From: a virus
Virus record (IMG/VR): IMGVR_UViG_3300025112_000041
Location: 1-43,025 of that record
Length of the DNA: 43,025 nucleotides
Direction: 5' to 3' (one strand)
Shown here: positions 38,893 through 43,025 of the stretch, piece by piece
Layout of the letters: each line of letters begins with the position of its first letter
Numbering within the stretch: position 1 is the first letter of the stretch
The notes under the pieces: model-generated
Told to the model about the DNA's origin: nothing
The model's database searches: none
What the model saw: the letters and a program-made list of their open reading frames with translations, nothing else
Program-made: the position numbers and the translations under genes

Positions 38893-41289
38893 ATGCCAGA
38901 AACAATAAGACATACGTTAGCACAGTTGCCGTACAGGGATTTAACTGTTGTGCTGGGCAAGCCGTCCCGCTTTGACCGCGCACAACTACTCAGCGGCTAC
39001 GCTGGGCAGATATTCTACAACGCACTCCAGCCCATTCCTCGACAGGCGGTTGACGTTGTGCTAGCCGATGCCCTCGATAAGGGCGAAGTTAACATACGCG
39101 AAGGTACGAAAGTTGTACTGCTGCTAGGACAAGATGCCCTTGATATGTTCAAGCGCGGAGTTACGATAGACGAACAACGTGGCTGCCCATTTGTAGAAGA
39201 CGGCGTTACGTACGTAGCAACGTACGAACCACAAGAAGCCGTTGACCGCATGGCATACTTCAACCCGAACGATGTAGGAGATGGGAAGGGCGGCGATGAT
39301 AAGGGATGGCACGGCAAGACGCGACGGCCCAATCGTAAGTTCTGGCTTGGGCGAGATGTCAAGAAAGCTGTAGCGTATCTCAAAGTGCCGCCCGTTATAA
39401 CCGTTGCCGAGCATATCTTATGGCCCCGCGCTGATGAAGTTATCAAGCTGCTTGCATCTGCGAAAGGCAAGACACTTTACTTTGACGTAGAAACTAACCG
39501 TGAGCTAGAGATGACTTGCTTTGGTTTCTCGTTTGATGCAGAGCGTGCGTGGTGCGTGCCTATGGTAACGTCACCTTGGGCAGGTTATTATTACGAAGAC
39601 ACAGCACGTATCTTACGCGCCTTAGCTATAGCATTCCGCGACAACACCGTAGTCATCCACAACGCCCTCTTTGATCTCTTCGTCCTCGCGTACAAGTACG
39701 GCATCCCTGCACCGCCCAGCGTATACGATACCATGCTAGCACACCACCGGCTCTTTCCAGAGGTTGAGAAGTCTCTCGGCCATTGCCTAGCACTGTACAC
39801 AGATCAGCCCTATCACAAGAACGAAGGCGTGTTCGAGCCTAAGAACGCTAGCCAACAGCAACAGCTTTATGAGTACAACGCAAAGGATGTCATCAGTCTA
39901 GCGTTACTCAAGCCGCAAATAGATGAGACTGCCAAGAACTTTAAAGCCGTCGATAGCATCCGTCAAGTTAACGCTAGCGTTGTGCCGTATCTAACTGCCA
40001 TGTTGCAAGGCATACGCTATGACGACGACAAGCTACATGACATCGTAACGCACAACGACCGTTACCAGAATGAACTGCTACGCTTCTTGCGTCTGCTAAC
40101 GGGCGGCGATCTTAATCCCAATAGCCCGAAGCAAGTCGCTAACTACTTGTATGGGCGCTTAGGCTACCAACGCCCTGACAAAGATGTCACTAGTGAAAGG
40201 GTTCTGTTGCAGCTACGCTTGAAGCATCCTGAGAATCCTATCATCAGCATCATACTGCGCTACCGCGCAACTGCAAAAGAAAGCGGCCAGCTAAAGTTCC
40301 CGCCGTGGGAGCCACAAGATCACAAGCGTATCACAACCTCCTACAACCTAGCTGGCACAACCTCCTACCGGCTAGCTTCACGGCGCTTGCTGAACAAGTG
40401 GGGTACTAACGTACAAAATTTCCCCAAAAAATTACGCAAGCTGTTCGTAGCTGATCCCGGCAACGTGTTCGTGCAAGCTGACCAAGCTGGTGCGGAAGCA
40501 CTTGTTGTAAGCTACCTCTGTACTACAGGCAACTTCCGCAGGTTGTTTGATAACGGTGTGAAGTCTCATGTGTATGTTGCCCTGCGTCTGTTTGAGGATG
40601 TCTGGTCTTCTGAGATGGGCGAGAGCATGAAGCCATATATAGAAGCACCTGTGCATGAGCTAGTGAAGATGCCGCGCTGGAAAGAGCTACGTGATCTTAT
40701 AGCCAGCAGTGACAACTGGAGCGCGAACAAGCGTTACTACTTCATGGCAAAGATGATATGCCACGCCAGCAACTACGGTATGAAAGCACCGACGTTCCGT
40801 GTGAATGTCTTACAGAAGTCACAGGGCGCAGTCAACCTAGCACACAAGCAAGCAGCCTTCTTTCTTGAAACCTACCACACGTTGTTCCCTGAGATACGCA
40901 AGTGGCACAACGATACTATAACAGAACTCAAGCGCACACGTATGCTACGCAACTTGTTCGGATACCCTCGTATGTTTACACAAACCATAGAGCCATCCAT
41001 GTACAAAGAAGCGTTCGCATTTGTGCCGCAGTCTACAGTAGGCTGCATCACTAATCTCGCATTCACAGACTTGTATAACAACCCACGCATCCGCGAGTTA
41101 GGGGCGGATGTAATGCAAAACAATCACGACAGTGTTCTACTGCAATGTGACTCACGCTATGCTAAAGAGGTTGCATCTATGGCCTGCGATGCGCTCAACC
41201 GAGAGATGCTTTCTCCGCACGGCGAACCTTTTCAGATGCGATCTGAAGCTATGATAGGGCCAAGCTGGGGGGAGATGGCAGATGTATGA
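38893..41289 (+). CDS. polA: Family A DNA polymerase with 3'-5' exonuclease and degenerate UDG-like N-domain, 798 aa
   Basis: Replicates the phage genome. Residues 1-165 resemble family 4 uracil-DNA glycosylase: GYAGQIFYNALQP, VVLLLGQDALDMF and TIDEQRG-x-YVATYEP, in place of GRAGQLL, P-x-GN and TYHP; the catalytic residues seem lost. Exonuclease: FDVETN (Asp198, Glu200), HNALFD (Asp261), YNAKD (Asp332). Polymerase: motif A QADQAGAE (Asp530, Glu535), motif B FMAKMICHASNYGM (Lys620, Tyr628; His at the usual Phe position 624), motif C NNHDSV. No 5' nuclease. The AAAGGAG directly before ATG leaves no spacer, so translation initiation is unusual. Confidence 0.9.
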   Translation: MPETIRHTLAQLPYRDLTVVLGKPSRFDRAQLLSGYAGQIFYNALQPIPRQAVDVVLADALDKGEVNIREGTKVVLLLGQDALDMFKRGVTIDEQRGCPFVEDGVTYVATYEPQEAVDRMAYFNPNDVGDGKGGDDKGWHGKTRRPNRKFWLGRDVKKAVAYLKVPPVITVAEHILWPRADEVIKLLASAKGKTLYFDVETNRELEMTCFGFSFDAERAWCVPMVTSPWAGYYYEDTARILRALAIAFRDNTVVIHNALFDLFVLAYKYGIPAPPSVYDTMLAHHRLFPEVEKSLGHCLALYTDQPYHKNEGVFEPKNASQQQQLYEYNAKDVISLALLKPQIDETAKNFKAVDSIRQVNASVVPYLTAMLQGIRYDDDKLHDIVTHNDRYQNELLRFLRLLTGGDLNPNSPKQVANYLYGRLGYQRPDKDVTSERVLLQLRLKHPENPIISIILRYRATAKESGQLKFPPWEPQDHKRITTSYNLAGTTSYRLASRRLLNKWGTNVQNFPKKLRKLFVADPGNVFVQADQAGAEALVVSYLCTTGNFRRLFDNGVKSHVYVALRLFEDVWSSEMGESMKPYIEAPVHELVKMPRWKELRDLIASSDNWSANKRYYFMAKMICHASNYGMKAPTFRVNVLQKSQGAVNLAHKQAAFFLETYHTLFPEIRKWHNDTITELKRTRMLRNLFGYPRMFTQTIEPSMYKEAFAFVPQSTVGCITNLAFTDLYNNPRIRELGADVMQNNHDSVLLQCDSRYAKEVASMACDALNREMLSPHGEPFQMRSEAMIGPSWGEMADV

Positions 41290-41292
41290 ACA

Positions 41293-42540
41293 ATGATAAA
41301 CATAGAAAAATGGCGAGGATATTTAAAAGATTTAGAGTCACCCAACCTGTTCATAGATTGGGGCTTTTACAGCATGATAGCGACAGCACTACAACGCCGC
41401 GTTTGGTTATACCCTGACACGTTCACGTTATACCCTAACCTGTTCGCGCTACTGGTCGGCCCACCGGCAGCAGGTAAGTCGCGTGTCATAGCGCAGGTGA
41501 GTGAGTTCGTTAAGCACCCGTCGCTCATCAAGCGTGTGCCGAAGAAGAAGTCTAACGAGGTAGACATCAAGCCGTTCTACCCTATCAGCGCGGATACGAT
41601 AACACAGGAAGGTCTTGTGCGGTTCATCGTTGAAGAGTGTGCGCGTGACTTCTTCTACAAGAACGGCGAGAACAAGAAGATCCGCTCTTCGCACTTCTCC
41701 GTGGGGTTTATGATAGAAGAGCTGGGCGTTTTGCTACGCAAGAACACAGACAACATTGTCAATATGCTGAACCAGTTTTACGATAGTCGTGACTACACGT
41801 ACAAGACAAAGCACCACGGCACAGACATTATCAAGAACGTATGCGTTAACATACTGGGCGGCGCAACGCCCTCTTTCATACGCACGGCGTTCAGTGATAA
41901 GATCATATCGCAAGGCTTTACGTCACGTGTCATTATGATATTCGGTGACGGCCCTCGCTTCTTACGGCAGTTCCCCGGCATAGACGATAAGCAGAAAGCT
42001 CTGAAGAAAGACCTTGTAGGACATTTGAAAAAGTTGTGTGATGTAGCTGGGCCGGTGAAGTTTACAGACGAAGCAGAAGCATACCATAAAGAAGTCTACG
42101 AGAGCGGCCAGCTAACACAAGATGTTGTCAACAAAGATTACAGGCTTGAGACTTACTACGGCAGGAAGAACGTACACCTGCTAAAGTTGTCTATGATAAT
42201 GCACTTCGCAGATACCATAGACAGCATGATTATAGAGAAGTCTACAGTCGAGCGAGCCATGCGGTTCCTTGCACATACGGAAGCGCGGATGCACGAAGCC
42301 TACGTTACTGCTGGGCGCAATGTACTTGCCGAGATTCAACGACGCATACTACAGCACATCATAAACGAAGGGGCCGTCGTAACATACAAGAAACTTTTGC
42401 TCACGTTCTGCGATGACCTCGCAAAAGACGAACTTGAACAATGTCTAGCTTTTCTACTTGCAACTGACCAGATTAAGAAAAGTGCAGGTGGATATGTAGC
42501 ACTCGTAGACAAACCTGCGGATGCGTTTAGTTACCTATAA
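41293..42540 (+). CDS. DUF3987-like replicative helicase ATPase, 415 aa
   Basis: P-loop GPPAAGKS (56-63), Walker B-like VGFMIEEL (137-144), and a sensor region LGGATPSFIRTA followed by GFTSRVIMIFGDGPR, the order seen in phage-plasmid helicases of the YfjI/DUF3987 type, which unwind DNA at the fork. It follows the polymerase by 3 nt and replaces DnaB-type helicase here. There is no primase domain N-terminal to it; the first 50 residues are helical. Confidence 0.8.
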   Translation: MINIEKWRGYLKDLESPNLFIDWGFYSMIATALQRRVWLYPDTFTLYPNLFALLVGPPAAGKSRVIAQVSEFVKHPSLIKRVPKKKSNEVDIKPFYPISADTITQEGLVRFIVEECARDFFYKNGENKKIRSSHFSVGFMIEELGVLLRKNTDNIVNMLNQFYDSRDYTYKTKHHGTDIIKNVCVNILGGATPSFIRTAFSDKIISQGFTSRVIMIFGDGPRFLRQFPGIDDKQKALKKDLVGHLKKLCDVAGPVKFTDEAEAYHKEVYESGQLTQDVVNKDYRLETYYGRKNVHLLKLSMIMHFADTIDSMIIEKSTVERAMRFLAHTEARMHEAYVTAGRNVLAEIQRRILQHIINEGAVVTYKKLLLTFCDDLAKDELEQCLAFLLATDQIKKSAGGYVALVDKPADAFSYL

Positions 42541-42545
42541 GCACT

Positions 42546-42854
42546 ATGTATAGAAAAGATATGTTTGAAGTAACCATACCATTAGACAATAGTGAAGAAG
42601 TCTTTACTAATGTTTATTATACAGAGGACAGTATCGTCGTTTATAATTGTCAAATTATGGGCGAGTCTGGTACTGATGAGGGCGCTCACACAGAAGTGAG
42701 CGTAGTAGACGAAGAGATAACATACGAAGATGAAGATGGCAACACAGTTATACCGTCTGAAAAAGACGCAAATCGCGGACGTGAACGTGCTTTCGCTAAT
42801 ACCGAAGAACGCGCACACGAAAAAGCTTGGGAAAAACGTTATGAAGACAGGTAA
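42546..42854 (+). CDS. Hypothetical acidic protein, 102 aa
   Basis: MYRKDMFEVTIPLDNSEEVF, beta-rich start, then Glu/Asp-rich (VVDEEITYEDEDGNTVIPSE) and a basic, charged C-terminus. Starts 5 nt after the helicase gene; the stop lies 14 nt inside the next frame. No family recognised; possibly a DNA-mimic or accessory of the helicase, which is inference from charge alone. Confidence 0.6.
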   Translation: MYRKDMFEVTIPLDNSEEVFTNVYYTEDSIVVYNCQIMGESGTDEGAHTEVSVVDEEITYEDEDGNTVIPSEKDANRGRERAFANTEERAHEKAWEKRYEDR

Positions 42855-43025
42855 AAGAATAAAGTTGGGGCGATTATTCGTCGTCGTTAATAAGAACAAA
42901 CACATAATGGCTAACAAGGAGTACATACATACGTACTTGCAGGGCGGAAGCGGTAGTCCTGTACCGTATATGTTTACTGAAAGTCAGCTTAAAGATGCAC
43001 GCGAACGTGCAGCCAAAAACTTTGA
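42841..43025 (+). CDS. Small protein, partial (61 codons visible)
   Basis: ATG at 42841 begins MKTGKRIKLGRLFVVVNKNK, followed by an FTESQLKDARERAAKNF-type helix, and the frame is open to the window edge. A strand-rich start plus FT-x-SQL-x-DA-x-R-x-AAKN helix is common among small phage proteins. Overlaps the previous gene by 14 nt. Function unknown; C-terminus missing. Confidence 0.6.
   Translation, partial: MKTGKRIKLGRLFVVVNKNKHIMANKEYIHTYLQGGSGSPVPYMFTESQLKDARERAAKNF

Noticed and set aside
38709-38975. Hydrophobic ORF with GTG start over the polymerase leader
   Set aside because: Its only start lies inside the 11-bp stem, with no ribosome-binding site, and it runs 83 nt into polA in another frame. 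The RNA structures explain the region better.

Overview
The window is a stretch of a tailed bacteriophage genome (Caudoviricetes). It has no integrase, rRNA or tRNA. The virion gene set (portal, terminase, scaffold, major capsid, two tail-hub-like proteins, a beta-helical S74 tail fibre, large putative ejection proteins) has no recognisable sheath, tube or tape measure, which fits a short-tailed (podovirus-like) particle. No phage RNA polymerase is visible, so transcription should use host RNA polymerase. Genes are packed tightly, often with 4-nt ATGA/GTGA overlaps. The sequence is rich in CTAG words, except for one roughly 2 kb island.

Layout. (i) 1-27,120, minus strand: virion and lysis-related genes, read from right to left. 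They start with a 1581-aa protein, terminase subunits, portal and scaffold, then major capsid protein, a small structural protein and the S74 tail fibre. A dense set of very small membrane, lipoprotein and basic genes follows, including an MscS-like protein. Next come tail-hub-like proteins and a large polyvalent protein cut by the window edge. (ii) 27,339-28,149, minus strand: two small genes with their own terminator. (iii) 28,150-28,703: divergent control region. (iv) 28,704-34,175, plus strand: early genes, mostly unknown and short, an SF2 helicase, three sigma70-type promoters, and at the end a stand-alone sigma54-activator AAA+ protein. (v) 34,202-43,025, plus strand: a 135-aa gene between its own promoter and terminator, then a replication and recombination module (Cas4-like nuclease, Sak4-like ATPase, DUF669-like protein, family A DNA polymerase with a degenerate UDG-like domain, DUF3987-like helicase).

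Main discovery. The early operon ends in a 244-aa NtrC-type AAA+ protein with Walker A, a GSFTGA loop, Walker B and arginine fingers, but no regulatory domain and no helix-turn-helix. Three near-identical -24/-12 sequences (TGGCACGATTCYTGCT) lie outside genes, correctly oriented, ahead of the 1581-aa/terminase/portal operon (27,137-27,152), the capsid gene (17,320-17,336) and the 135-aa gene at the head of the replication module (34,217-34,233). Each has a related 8-nt box exactly 7 nt upstream. I infer a temporal switch: host sigma70 makes the early transcripts, and the early activator then turns host sigma54 RNA polymerase onto the replication and virion genes. I know of no well-characterised phage that works this way. 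Two of these transcripts (capsid and 135-aa gene) are closed by similar strong hairpins directly after one gene, suggesting that output of abundant proteins is set by promoter plus partial terminator.

Limits: functions come from reading motifs by eye; no database search, structure prediction or alignment was run.
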